Positions 9,562-20,201 of a DNA stretch of 64,000 bases are shown piece by piece. The DNA comes from JAJVID01 sp963743425. Its GTDB lineage: Bacteria > Acidobacteriota > Blastocatellia > RBC074. Below the pieces are notes generated by a model. The model saw only the letters and a list, made by a program, of their open reading frames with translations. It searched no databases and was not told the DNA's origin. Position 1 is the stretch's first letter; each line of letters begins with the position of its first letter. Where the stretch lies: assembly GCA_963743425.1 (NCBI GenBank), contig CAVUPU010000006.1, forward strand, positions 1 through 64,000. The letters are read 5' to 3'. A program made the position numbers and the translations under genes.

Positions 9562-12406
9562 GTGAGAAAACAACACATCCCCATATTAACGGCGTCGGCC
9601 CTCGGCTTCATAGCCGTCTGTATTATCGTAATCGGATCCTGGGGCATATTCCCCGGAGTGAGGTCGCAGACCCTCACGCCTCAGGAGCAGATGTCCCCTG
9701 CAGAACTATCAGCCGCCATCGAAGCGCAGAGACAGGCCGCCGCGAATCTGACCCGAAGCGCATCGTTCGATCAGAGATTCCGAAAATTGAGCGATAGAGC
9801 GCAGAAGAAAGGAACCGTCCCGGTGATTGTGAGGGTGCGGGCCGCGTTCCGACCCGAAGGTCAGATACTCAACCCGGCGGAGCGATTGGCCCAGCGCAAG
9901 GTAATCGAGGAGGCGCAGGATCAATTGCTCGCCGGGTTGAGGTACGTCCCTTCCTCGCTCAAAAGATACGAGTATGTGCCGTATATAGCCGCCAGCGTCG
10001 ATGCGGCCGGCCTCGAACAACTTAAATCGTCGGCGGATGCCCTGGATGTCTTCGAGGACAAACCCATGCGATTGGCCACGGCGGAAAGTCTGCCTCAGAT
10101 TAAGGCTACAAGAGCGTGGGCGGGCGGATATACGGGCGTCGGCAAGACTATCGCGATCCTCGACAGCGGTGTGGACAAGGCGCATCCGGCGTTATCGAAC
10201 AAGGTCGTCGCCGAAGCCTGTTTTTCAACGAACGATCCGGCGATCGGTTATACCTCTCTCTGTCCGGGCAATGCCCCGACTTCCACAGAGCCGGATTCCG
10301 GAAAACACTGTGATGTGTTGAGCGGATTGGACAATTGTGGCCACGGCACGCATATCGCAGGCATCGCCGCGGGGCGTTCGGGGGTTGCCATAAACGCGAA
10401 TGTCATATCGATTCAGGTGATGTCATATGTTACTGATCCGGAGGTATGCGGCTTCGGGAACTGTTTGCGCTCACAGACCTCCGACGTTATGGCCGCTCTC
10501 CAGCACGTTTATAACTTGAGAGCTTCACATGATATTGCCGCTGTAAATATTAGCCTGGTGACAGATGTAACCGGCATATACACGAGTCATTGCGACACGG
10601 GAGACGGAGCGCCGCTCAAAGACAAGATCGATCAATTGAAGTCCGCAGGGATTGCGACCGTTGTTGCGGCGGGGAACGACGGGTTTACCGATGCTCTCGG
10701 CTATCCGGCTTGCATATCAACGGCCGTCAGCGTTGGAGCCGTAGGAGACGGCAGCGCCGCTGTGCCGGCTGACACGGTTTGGGAAAATTCCAACAGCGCG
10801 TCGTTTTTGAATTTGCTTGCGCCCGGCGTTGAAATCACGTCGGCCATACCCGGAGGCGGAGTGACGGGCGGAGTCGGCGCCTCGCAGGCGGCCGCTCACG
10901 TGTCGGGGGCGTGGGCTATGCTCAAGCAAAAGGAGCCTGCGATCAGCGTAGACGAGGCGCTGAACAGGTTTAGAACGACCGGGGTAAATGTCACTGATAC
11001 GCGAAACAACATAACCGTGCCGCGTATACAGGTCGATAGCGCGCTGGGCATAGATGTTCCCGAAGGCAACTGGATCGGGACTTATTACAACAATCGCGAT
11101 TTGGCGGGCAATCCGGTATTGACGCGAGACGACGGCAGCGGATTCATCGACCGAAATTTCACCGGCGCAAGCCCTGCGCCCGGCATCGGTACTGAACACT
11201 ACTCCATACGTTGGACGCGAACAGTTACACTCACCGCAGGGACCTATCGTTTTTCGGTTACCGGCGATGACGGAGTGAGGCTCTACATCGACGGCCAATT
11301 GAAGATCGATCAATGGGTGAATCAGCCGGCGACCACCTATAACGTCGCTGTGAATCTGCCGGCGGGCAATCACGAGTTAAGACTGGAATATTACCAATTT
11401 ACCGGTCCTGCGCAGGTTCGATTGATCTGGGGGATTCTCAACCCCGCCTGCTCACAGACAGTAGCGGTTGATCGATGGAGAGGCGAATATTTCAACAATA
11501 CGAATCTTGCGGGCAATCCCTCGATGGCGCGAGATGACGGCGCGGGATTTCTCGATTTCAATTGGGGTGACGGAGGTCCGAGTTCGACTTGCAGCGTATT
11601 TGCGGACTACTTCTCGGCGAGATGGACACGAACGGTCAATCTTGGAGCCGCCGTCTATCGTTTTACAGTCGCCGGCGACAACGGGGTACGGCTCTGGGTC
11701 GACAATCAATTGAAGATAGACCGATGGACAGACACTGTGGGTACGAACAACGCCGATGTTCAACTCACTCTGGGCAATCACGAGATAAGACTGGAGTACT
11801 TTGAAAACGTGGGAGGCGCAGCAGTGAGTCTTTCCTGGGCGCCGCTACCGCCTGCCTCCGCCATCTAACCTTGTGGCCAGCGCGGCATCGGTCTCGCAAA
11901 TCAACTTGAGTTGGACAGACAACAGCAACTTTGAGGGTGGATTTAAAATAGAGCGATGGAATGGCAGCAGTTACTCACAGATTAACACGGTAGGCGCCAA
12001 TGTCACCGCGTATGCCGACTCCGGGCTTGCCCCCTCAACCACCTACTCATATCGTGTCAGGGCTTTCAACAACGCTGGGGATTCGGGGTACTCCAATGAG
12101 AGCAGCGCGACCACAATGTCTTGCGGCTATTCTCTTAGCCCGACGAGTCGGGTTATGGAATATAGTGGCGGCTCCTTCACAGTGGGAGTGACGACAGCCT
12201 CACCATGCTCCTGGACTGCCGTTAGTAATAATGCGTGGATTAGGGTCTTATCTGGGAGTTCCGGCACGGGTAACGGAACAGTGCTCATTGAGGTCGGCGA
12301 ACACGGAGGCGCCACGCAGCGTACTGGCTCCCTGACTATTGCAGGAATATTGTTCAAAGTTACACAGAAGCCTTGCTCACTCCTGCCCGGCGGCAATTGC
12401 CTCTGA
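9562..12406 (+). CDS. Secreted subtilase with two PA14 domains, FN3 and BACON (one +1 frameshift)
   Basis: The GTG start at 9562 has AAAGG six bases upstream. A signal anchor (about 8-30) is followed by a prodomain (PVIVRVRAAF...) and an S8 catalytic domain with AILDSGVD (Asp), NCGHGTHIAG (His), VVAAGNDG (oxyanion Asn) and VGASQAAAHVSG (Ser). Two PA14-like domains follow, each with GDDGVRLYIDGQLKID or GDNGVRLWVDNQLKID, which usually bind carbohydrate. The frame breaks near 11860 (PLPPASAI then stop) and resumes +1 as PPSNLVASAASVSQINLSW, an FN3 domain, then a BACON domain (PCSWTAVSNNAWIRV), ending at 12406. The Ser loop GASQAAAH replaces the common GTSMAxPH, which is unusual. Likely an extracellular protease targeted to glycans or cell surfaces. 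Confidence 0.88.
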
Positions 12407-12548
12407 ATTTCTTACCGCGCCTGCTGCGGTTAGGACCAATTTCAATATCACCATCACATCTCAATAACGCGATACCTAACGGCTTTAGTTGCGCTTTGTC
12501 TAATCGAACGCCATCCACCTTCAGGTTTGTAATCGGTCGAGGAAAACT

Positions 12549-15500
12549 ATGAATCGTATTGCCACCAACACCATCCGCTTGCAGGCGACCACGTCTTTTC
12601 TTCCTGTAGTTATTTTCTTCACGCTGCTTCTGACTAGCGCGACCTTGGCGCAGACGACCACTTCCAGCGCAACCGATATGAAAACTCCTGCGGGACTCAC
12701 TCCGGGCGCGCCGGCGGGGTCTTACGCCCTGAGCGACTTCGACAGTGTCAATCTCTACAACGGCAATCTCAATTTTCGCCTGCCTTTAGTGAGAGTCGGC
12801 GGGCGTGGCGGGGCAGGCTACACCGTCACGCTCGCGCACAACAGCAAGCGGTGGCGCGTCAGGTATTCGTCCACCACCGTGCAGGGCGAAGAGGTTTTTC
12901 GAACCTGGACGCCGACGACCAGCCATTGGAACGGCCCCGAAGTCGGCTACAGCGCGGGGGTGCTGATCGGTAGACAGGTCGGAGTTTATCACCTCGATCC
13001 AAGGACTTGTGAGGCTACACAGCGCATCTACAAATTCACACTCACACGCCTCGTCTTCACCACGCCTGATGGCGCTGAATACGAACTGCGGGATCAGGCC
13101 ACCAACGGACAGCCACAACAGGTTCCTCTATCCGCCTGCAGCAATCCCGCAGCGCCCGGCTTTGCGCGCGGACGAGTCTTCTCTACCGCCGACGGCTCGT
13201 CCGTCACCTTCATCTCCGACTCCGTCATTAACGACAAAAATCCGGCCCACACACAAGGCGTCTGGTTGATCCACCCGTCGGGTTTCCTTTTGATGCGCGA
13301 TGGCACACGCTATCGGATTGAGAGCGGTAGGGTGAGCTGGATCCGCGACCGCAACGGCAACAAAGTGATCACCGGGGATGGTGGCGCGATTGATTCACTC
13401 GGTCGAGTGGTGAACATCTATCACCGTGTGGAAGACGTGGCCCCCTACGGCCTGTGCGACAAGATCGTCTTCAAAGGCGCCAACGGCGAGGAGCGGATCA
13501 TCCGCGTGTCGCGCGACAGGTTGGCCAACACGCTGCGCGCCGGTTTCACAATTCAGACATATACTCAGTTGTTCCCGACTCTCAACGGCGCCCACAACTA
13601 CTCGCCGAACAACTTCGACCCGCCAGACCTCGTCTCGTCGGTCTGGTTGCCTGACGGCCGGCGCTATCGGTTGTTCTACAATCCGTATGGAGAACTGTCT
13701 CGCGTCGAGTTGCCGACGGGCGGGGCGATCGAATACGACTACACGCCGGATTCAGGCGTGCTCGCGGGGCCAGGGCCAACCGGCGAAGATTTCCAGATAT
13801 ACCGGCGCGTGGTGGAGCGGCGCACTTATTCCGACGGGGCCACGCTCACCGGCAAGATGCTTTATTCAACCGGCGGGATAACGTATAAGGATGCGAACGG
13901 CGTGACGCTCAGCGTTGAAGGTAACTCATATATGGGCAACCAGGGGGCCGTGGATTCACTCTTCTGGCCTGCAAACCTACGGTTGTATGGAGATTGGACT
14001 GAAGGGCGCGTAAACGAGTCGGCGGTGGGCGTCAGCGGGAATGCGATGCGCACCATAACCACCAACTGGCAGCAGCGCGCCCCCATCACCTGGCTGAGTT
14101 GGTGGAACAGTCTCGACCGCGGCCCGGAGTATCCGAACGACAACCCGGCCAACGACCCGCGCGCCGTCGAGACCATCACTACCCTGAACGACGCCAACCA
14201 GGTCGCTAAGACCACTTCAATTAACCCGTCCACGGGAGAAACCCGTTTTGACGAGTACAATAACCCGCTCGACGTGTGGGAATACGACTTCGGAACAGGC
14301 GCGCCCGGCTCGCTGCTGCGCCATACACAAATCGATTACCTGACAGCGGGCTACGACACGATCGCTGGCGGCGTGGCCACCCCCGACCCGAATGCGACGA
14401 TTCACATTCGCAATCTGCCGATTCGGAAGATTGTTTACGACGCCTCAGGAAACCTGAGATCACACACGGACTTCATTTATGACAATTACGGAACCTTCCC
14501 GCTCGTCGATCGCCCCGGCATTGTTCAGCACGATGGCGGATTCCAAGCCGGTTATGGCGCGCGTGGAAATTTGACAGGAGTGATTCACCGCAATCCCGGC
14601 GGCAGCCCCTCGGAGATTCACCTGAATAATCAATACGACATTGCGGGCAACCTGGTGAAGGCGGTCGACGGACGCGGCGGCGCGACCGATATTCGACTAC
14701 AGCGACTGCTTCGGCCCTCCGGACGACGATGCTCGCTCGAACGCCGGGGCGCCTGAACTGGCCGGCGGGTTCAGTTACGCGTTTCCAACCAAGGTGACCG
14801 ACGCGCTCGGTCACACAGCGTACATCCAATACGATTATTACCTCGGCAGGCCCGTCAATTCTGAAGACGCCAATGGGGTCGTCAGCAGCGTCGCCTACAA
14901 CGACGCCCTCGACCGCCCGACTCAAGGCATTCAGGCGAGGTATAAGGTAGGCAGCGGCGTACCCGCTGAGAGAAGGCAGACGACTTTCACCTACGACGAC
15001 GCGAATCGCGTGATCACGACGACCGGCGACCGTAACACATTCGGCGACAACATCCTGACCAGCAAATCTTATTACGACGGCCTGGGCAGGACGCGGCGCG
15101 GCGCGGCATCTGAAGGCGCCACCTGGACAATCGCAGACACGCAGTTCGACGCGCTCGGCAGGGTCTCGCAGGTCTCCAATCCGTACCGCGCCGCCGATCC
15201 CGGCTCAGCTTCGGCCCCGGCCGGCGCGTGGACCAAGACCGTCTACGATTCTCTCAGTAGAGTCGTCGATGTGGAGACTCCAGACGGGGCGCACGTAATT
15301 ACTCAATATAGCGGCAATCAGGTGACAGTCACTGATCAGGCCGGCAAGAGACGCCGAAGCGAAACCGACGCGCTCGGAAGATTGATCAAAGTCACCGAAG
15401 ATCAGAGCGGATTGAATTACGAAACCTACTATTCCTATGATGTGCTCGGTAATTTGCGTCAGGTTACTCAGGGATCACAGACCAGAACCTTCGCCTATGA

Positions 15501-17841
15501 TTCTTTGTCGCGATTGATTTCGGCGACCAATCCGGAGAGCGGAACTATGACCTATGTCTACGATCCTAACGGCAATCTCATAGAGAAGACGGACGCTCGC
15601 GGAGTCAAGACGACGATGACTTACGACGCGCTCAATCGCGTCAAATCGAGGGTCTATTCGGGAATTACGCCCGAAGGAACTACCGCGGCTAATGCGACTC
15701 CTCCGGTGTTTTATTTCTGTGACGACTACTCCACGCTGCCGAGCGGAGCGCCTGCTTGGCCGGGCACGCCGTCGAAGGGAAGACTGATCGGAGTCACTTA
15801 CGGAAGCGGCTCTGAAGGGACTTATTATAAATACGACGCTGCCGGCAGAATAGTGACCAATCATCAACGACAGGGGACCTCGAATTACGCCACGACGTAC
15901 ACTTATAATCTTGCAGGCGGTGTCAAGCGTGAGGATAGGGGAAACCGTTTCAGGATTTCTTCGTCATATGATGACGCCGGGCGCCTTCGCAGCATGGATA
16001 CATCATTTACTCCGTTTCTCAGCTACGTCCCACGGGTTAAAGATATAAGTTATACCCCGTTCGGAGCGATTCAGTCCGAGACGTACGGCAACGGTTTGAT
16101 TCACTCAATAGGCTATAACGAGCGACTACAGCCGACCGAGATAAGGCTCGGCAGGCCGGACAATCTGGAGTCCGTCTTCAGGATCAACTACATTTTCGGA
16201 ACCGCGCACAGCGTGAACGGCCAGGACTCGGAGATCACGCTCAATCACAACAACGGGAACATAGCCAGGGTCAAGTATTTCATCAGCGGGACGCTCCAAT
16301 ATTCGCAGACCTTCCAATACGATCCGGTTAACAGGCTTCGTTACGCGGTGGAGCACAACAACGGCCAATATAACGATGCGGCGCGCGCCTGGTATCAGAC
16401 GTTTGATTACGACCGCCACGGGAATCGTGGGATAAATGTCGCCGACACGTCCGACAATGCGGACGCGGCGAACAACGCATTGCAACTAGCCGATTTCAGC
16501 GAGGCGAACAATCGCATCACACGCGCCGGTTTCGTCTATGACGCCGCCGGAAACCTTATCGCCGAGCCTGGAAAGAGCTATACTTACGACGCCGAGAACA
16601 AGATCGTCACGGCCACCGTGGTGGGCGGAGGGACGAGCCAATACGTTTACGACGGGAACGGTCGTCGAGTGAAGAAGATAGTGGGTGGTGTGGCGACGAG
16701 GTTCGAGTACGGCGCGGGGGGCGAACTGATCGCGGAACGAAACGAGGCCAATGGCGTTTTAATAAAGGAATATTTCTACAAGGGCGGGGAGTTGCTTGCG
16801 ACTACTAAGAATGGGGCCAACTACGAATATGCGACGGCGGATCATCTGGGATCGCCGCGAGCGTGGACGGATAATTCTGGGAACCTGGTTGCGGGCGGGC
16901 GTCACGATTACTTGCCATTCGGTGAAGAATTGTTCGCAGGATACGGGACGAGAACGATCGGTCAAGGCTATGCGGCGAGCACTCAACAGGACGGGCAGCG
17001 AAAACAGTACGGCGCGAAAGAACGGGACAATGAGACGGGGCTGGATTACTTCCCTGCTAGGTACTATTCATCAACTCAAGGTAGGTTTACGTCACCCGAT
17101 CCAATATTCATTTCCGATTGGCAGACAGCTAACCCTCAGTTGTGGAATCTCTACAACTACGTAGGCAACAACCCTCTTGCGTATGTTGACCCGACGGGAA
17201 TGGTATTGGTAAGCCTGGGTAGGCATACGGATGAACAGATCAAGCAGAGGAAAAAGGAGATTGACCAGCAACTGAAGGACCTGAAGAAAAATAAGAGCCT
17301 CACGAAAGATCAAAGAAAAGAGCAGGAAAAAGCGCTCAAGGAAGAGAAAAATACTCTTTCACTTGAAATGGAGGGCAATAAAATAGGTAGGCAGTTGATT
17401 GCCGACCTGAACGCTCGCGGCGAGGGCAACCGCTTACAGTTAAGCGACCTCACATTGTCAACAGACCCAACGAAGGACTTCATGTCGGATCCTAATTTTG
17501 TGAAAGGTGCTGGGGGTACGGCAAGAGCACAGGCGATTTCAAACAGTAATGCCCGAGCAGGGATGTTTGTCCTACTCGAATATAGCGCACAAATTTACCT
17601 AAATGCGACATCTAATGATTACGCTGGTTATAAATCTGGCGATGCAGATTATATAACTTATGGAGGAACAGCATTGAGGCACGAACAGTTTCATCTGCAA
17701 TCATCTAATAAATTTGAACATGCAGCTTATAGTGCTCAGCTTAAAATCTTGCAGAAATATGGTCCGGCAGCGTTCAAGAGCAGAGAGTTTTATAATCGAG
17801 CAATAGATCACATAACAACTGGCAGCAAAAGAAAGGATTAG
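12549..17841 (+). CDS. RHS/YD-repeat polymorphic toxin with C-terminal HExxH metallopeptidase tip (one +1 frameshift)
   Basis: ATG 12549 follows GAGG and opens a signal peptide (LLLTSATLAQ), an N-terminal beta-domain, and many YD/RHS repeats (for example YDSLSRLISATNPESGTMTY). The frame breaks at 14694, where removing one C restores TDIDYSDCFGPPDDDARSNAG. The conserved core end is present: GLDYFPARYYSSTQGRFTSP ... NPLAYVDPTG (about 17040-17200). After it comes a lysine-rich coil and a variable tip with HEQFH (17680-17694) and a nearby ExxAY, a zincin signature. The gene ends at 17841, and the next gene starts after a 3-base gap. In the family, the RHS shell encloses a toxin released against neighbouring cells. 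The tip is predicted to be a metallopeptidase; substrate unknown. Confidence 0.88.
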
Positions 17842-17844
17842 GCG

Positions 17845-18360
17845 ATGAAATTCATAGTTTTATTAGCTTCTGTCGTCTCTCTAGTTCCTTTTCATAGCTT
17901 TACACTGGTGAGCACTCAGAAACGAGATGTATCATTAAGTGTGAAATACGAAGTTCTGAATCAAAGGCGGTTGACAGAAGAAGAGATCAAACGGTTTGGT
18001 CAACGGTATGGAATTGCGCTTGCCATTCGCTTACGTCTCACTAACTCTAGTAGTCAATATATTCTCTACCTTGCGACTTCAGGAACGATAGTTCCTATAG
18101 GTTATCATCTCTTTCGTGAAGTCGGCGCAACTGAGTGGAAATCAACATTGCCGTCACGTGGGAGGCAAGGCCCTCCCGGTTCTGAATTTACTGGCGCCGT
18201 TTATTCATGGTTGGAACTGCCACCTGGCGCAGTCATTGAGATAGATGCTCATGACTGGAGCAAAGCTGGTGAGGAACATGCTTTCTCAACTTTTGTGAAA
18301 GAGTCGCCAGATTCTAAACCGGAAGAAGTTATAACCAAACCTTATCGTCCGATTGAATAA
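17845..18360 (+). CDS. Candidate exported immunity protein for the RHS HExxH tip (copy 1)
   Basis: A 171-residue protein with an N-terminal signal (FIVLLASVVSLVPFHSFTLV) and no cysteines. It starts three bases (GCG) after the toxin stop codon. A near-identical gene lies at 20202-20717, again three bases after a relic of the same tip, so tip and gene travel together; that is the main evidence for an immunity role. The body looks beta-rich (LAIRLRLTNSSSQY ... LPPGAVIEIDAHDWS), loosely like Ig-fold protease-inhibitor domains, but I do not recognise the family. An exported location fits protection against a metallopeptidase acting in the periplasm. Confidence 0.65.
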   Translation: MKFIVLLASVVSLVPFHSFTLVSTQKRDVSLSVKYEVLNQRRLTEEEIKRFGQRYGIALAIRLRLTNSSSQYILYLATSGTIVPIGYHLFREVGATEWKSTLPSRGRQGPPGSEFTGAVYSWLELPPGAVIEIDAHDWSKAGEEHAFSTFVKESPDSKPEEVITKPYRPIE

Positions 18361-18385
18361 ATGGGTTTTGAGTGAGGCTCAATAG

Positions 18386-18676
18386 GCGTTCCTGGGAACT
18401 CGGTATCAAGTGGCCGTTGGAAGCCTTGATTTTCAAAGGGTTAGATTGCCAGTCAAGGCCTAGTTCCTTGAAACAGCTACTGATGCGCTCGGACTGCCGC
18501 GGCGGGCAGAGTATGCTAGTGACCGAAACGGAGAACATTTTCTTTCCATCCGTTTCCAGGAACAAAGAATAGATAGACAGGGTAGACCTGAGGTAGATAG
18601 GGATGGCAATCCTAGGATGAGGGATGTGTACATTCACTGGATAAGACGAAATGTCGGAGGAAGAGGGGTTAACTAG
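18386..18676 (+). pseudogene. Relic RHS toxin tip with in-frame stop, paired with the next gene
   Basis: No start codon or RHS core is present. One frame still reads as a coherent C-terminal tip: FLGTRYQVAVGSLDFQRV, a TAG at 18461-18463, then ETATDALGLPRRAEYASDRN, FLSIRFQEQRIDRQGRPEVD, RMRDVYIHWIRRNVGGRGVN, and a final TAG at 18674-18676. Another TAG sits at 18383. The final stop lies one base before the ATG of the next exported protein, the same layout as the other tip/immunity pairs here. There is no HExxH motif, so it would have been a different toxin type. It is best read as a displaced, decayed cassette. Confidence 0.55.
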
Positions 18677-18677
18677 C

Positions 18678-19097
18678 ATGCTGAGAGCCTGTGTAATAGC
18701 GGCAAGCGTCATTATAACTATCGCTGTAGCTGGCGTCACCCAATATAGTCAGAATGCTGTTACAAGTGATGAGGATGCTTACTACCAAACTGCGATCATT
18801 AAGGGGGCAGTAACCATTCTTAATCATCCAATACTAGGTAAAACGCCAGGAAGTAGTACATTTCTTGTCTTTCAGCGAGCGGATTGCAAGCGAGGTATTA
18901 TCGGGACATGGACGGACATCAATGGAAATTATCAGATACATGTCAGCCCAGGTCGGTATAAGCTCATCGTTCGTGAGGGGAAAAGAGAAAAAGAAACAAG
19001 AGATGTATTGGCTCCCAATCAGCAACGTTTTATTGACGCCGGGCAATCTGTCACGATAACCAATTTCAACATAGAGATTCTTGTGCCCAAAGGTTAG
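18678..19097 (+). CDS. Candidate exported immunity protein (carboxypeptidase-regulatory-like fold)
   Basis: ATG 18678 (LRACVIAASVIITIAVAGV) starts one base after the relic tip stop and gives a 139-residue protein. An N-terminal signal or anchor is followed by a single beta-sandwich-like domain with the pattern GTWTDINGNYQIHVSPGRYK, typical of carboxypeptidase regulatory-like domains. Its context between toxin-tip fragments suggests immunity to the tip at 18386, but homology to a known immunity family is not apparent. A longer frame opens upstream at 18651; the later start is preferred because it follows the tip stop directly and leads into the hydrophobic signal. Confidence 0.55.
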   Translation: MLRACVIAASVIITIAVAGVTQYSQNAVTSDEDAYYQTAIIKGAVTILNHPILGKTPGSSTFLVFQRADCKRGIIGTWTDINGNYQIHVSPGRYKLIVREGKREKETRDVLAPNQQRFIDAGQSVTITNFNIEILVPKG

Positions 19098-19452
19098 GAA
19101 AAGGGGGGGAGGTCAGCCCTCCTCGCACATTGTTTCTGTGGGCGATGGCTGCGAAGGAGCAACCATGTTCCACCTCATCGGTTATAGCTCGCAGATATAC
19201 ATCAACACAAAGTCAGCCAGCTACCAAGCTGTTGTCGGCGGCGAGGCCGATCAGACAACATATGTAGGTACTGCGGCTGTTCATGAACGGAGTCATCGTG
19301 ACGGGACTCTTGAGCAACGGCTATCCGAGGGCAGAGCTTATACAGAGCAGTTGCGCGTGTTGCAAAAATTCGGTCCGGGCGTGTTCAAGAGCCGGGAGTT
19401 CTACGACAACGCGGAAAAGTTCGTAAAGCAAGGCTCCCAAAGGAAGGACTAG
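19081..19452 (+). CDS. Orphan RHS-type HExxH metallopeptidase tip (tip 2)
   Basis: This 123-residue frame has no RHS core and no convincing start codon; TTG 19081 lies inside the previous gene. From about 19150 it aligns with the tip of the full RHS protein: MFHLIGYSSQIYINTKSASY against MFVLLEYSAQIYLNATSNDY, then AVHERSH against LRHEQFH (HExxH codons 19282-19296), then a shared ExxAY, LQKFGPGVFKSREFY and a QRKD end. The possible third zinc ligand, the Glu of the ExxAY segment, is kept. It is therefore a second member of the same toxin-tip family, stored as an orphan cassette. It would need recombination onto an RHS core to be delivered. Confidence 0.65.
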   Translation: MCPKVRKRGGGQPSSHIVSVGDGCEGATMFHLIGYSSQIYINTKSASYQAVVGGEADQTTYVGTAAVHERSHRDGTLEQRLSEGRAYTEQLRVLQKFGPGVFKSREFYDNAEKFVKQGSQRKD

Positions 19453-19455
19453 CAG

Positions 19456-20010
19456 ATGAGTGTCAAAAGAATGTTGTTGTTCTCGCTTAGTGCTTTCATC
19501 TATCTCTCCGTCAATGCCGCTGTCGGGCTTGCCTGTACTTGTGAGATCCCTAAGCCGGGGACGACGCCAAAGCAAGCAGTGACTCAAGCGCGCGATAAAG
19601 CCAAAGCGGTATTCTCCGGCGAAGTCGTCGAAGTGATCGAGAACCCACAAGTCTTCTATATTGAAGTCAGGTTCAAGGTCGAAAACTCGTGGAAGCATGT
19701 TCGTACCGATCAGTTAGTCATACGCACGGGGCGAGGCGGCGGTGACTGTGGCTATCGCTTCGAGGTAGGCGAACGCTATTTGGTCTATGCTTATGGTTCT
19801 GATGTGCCTGCGTTTGAGACGAACATTTGCCAGAGGACAAAAAGGCTTACGGATGCCCAAGAAGACTTGAAACTGCTTGGCAAAAGCAGAATCATAAAGC
19901 AGAGCCCGCGGCAGACTTCCAACCTTCGACGCTGTTCGGGCTTACCGCGAGGCCTGCCGATTGAACGTCTACGACGTCAACCTGAGAGCGAAGCGGGTGA
20001 TCGTGCGTGA
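19456..20010 (+). CDS. TIMP-like (NTR-fold) exported protein, candidate immunity to the HExxH tip
   Basis: ATG 19456 follows the tip 2 stop after three bases. A signal peptide (residues 1-26, ending VGLA) leads to a mature N-terminus CTCEIP. Animal TIMPs also begin with Cys-x-Cys-x-x-Pro, and there the first Cys chelates the metalloprotease zinc. Two more cysteines follow in GGGDCGYRFEVGERYLVYAY and NICQRT, enough for the two disulfides that tie the TIMP N-terminus down. After about residue 145 (DLKLLGK) the sequence is a frame-shadow of an integrase scrap, so the C-terminus is not original. Known: TIMP-fold proteins inhibit HExxH enzymes. Inferred: this one neutralises the adjacent HExxH tip. 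Confidence 0.7.
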   Translation: MSVKRMLLFSLSAFIYLSVNAAVGLACTCEIPKPGTTPKQAVTQARDKAKAVFSGEVVEVIENPQVFYIEVRFKVENSWKHVRTDQLVIRTGRGGGDCGYRFEVGERYLVYAYGSDVPAFETNICQRTKRLTDAQEDLKLLGKSRIIKQSPRQTSNLRRCSGLPRGLPIERLRRQPESEAGDRA

Positions 20011-20077
20011 AGGCAAAGGCGCCAAGGACCGCGTCGCGTCGTTGACGGAGAACGCCTGTCATTGGCTGCGGCGATAC
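19932..20077 (+). pseudogene. Tyrosine recombinase (integrase) fragment
   Basis: In the frame of 19961 the sequence reads REACRLNVYDVNLRAKRVIV, then REGKGAKDRVASLTENACHW and LRRYY, which matches the start of the catalytic domain of XerC/D-like integrases (the G-K-G-x-K-x-R-x-x-P/A stretch). The Arg, His and Tyr active-site segments that should follow are missing. The frame runs straight into a copy of toxin tip 1 at 20078. It marks a recombination junction inside the toxin island. Confidence 0.6.
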
Positions 20078-20198
20078 TATAAATCTGGCGATGCGGATTA
20101 TATAACTTATGGGGGAACGGCATTGAGACATGAACAGTTTCATCTGAAGTCTACTGACAATAGATCACGTAACGGCCGGCAGCAAAAGAAAGGATTAG
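20078..20198 (+). pseudogene. Relic of HExxH tip 1 with internal deletion (tip 1b)
   Basis: The DNA from 20078 (TATAAATCTGGCGATGCGG) closely follows 17629 onward of the RHS tip and still encodes YKSGDADYITYGGTALRHEQ followed by FHLKS, including HEQFH (20129-20143). Relative to tip 1 about 115 bp are then lost before the ending GGCAGCAAAAGAAAGGATTAG. The stop at 20196-20198 is followed by the same GCG spacer and the second copy of the immunity gene. Confidence 0.7.
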
Positions 20199-20201
20199 GC
20201 G

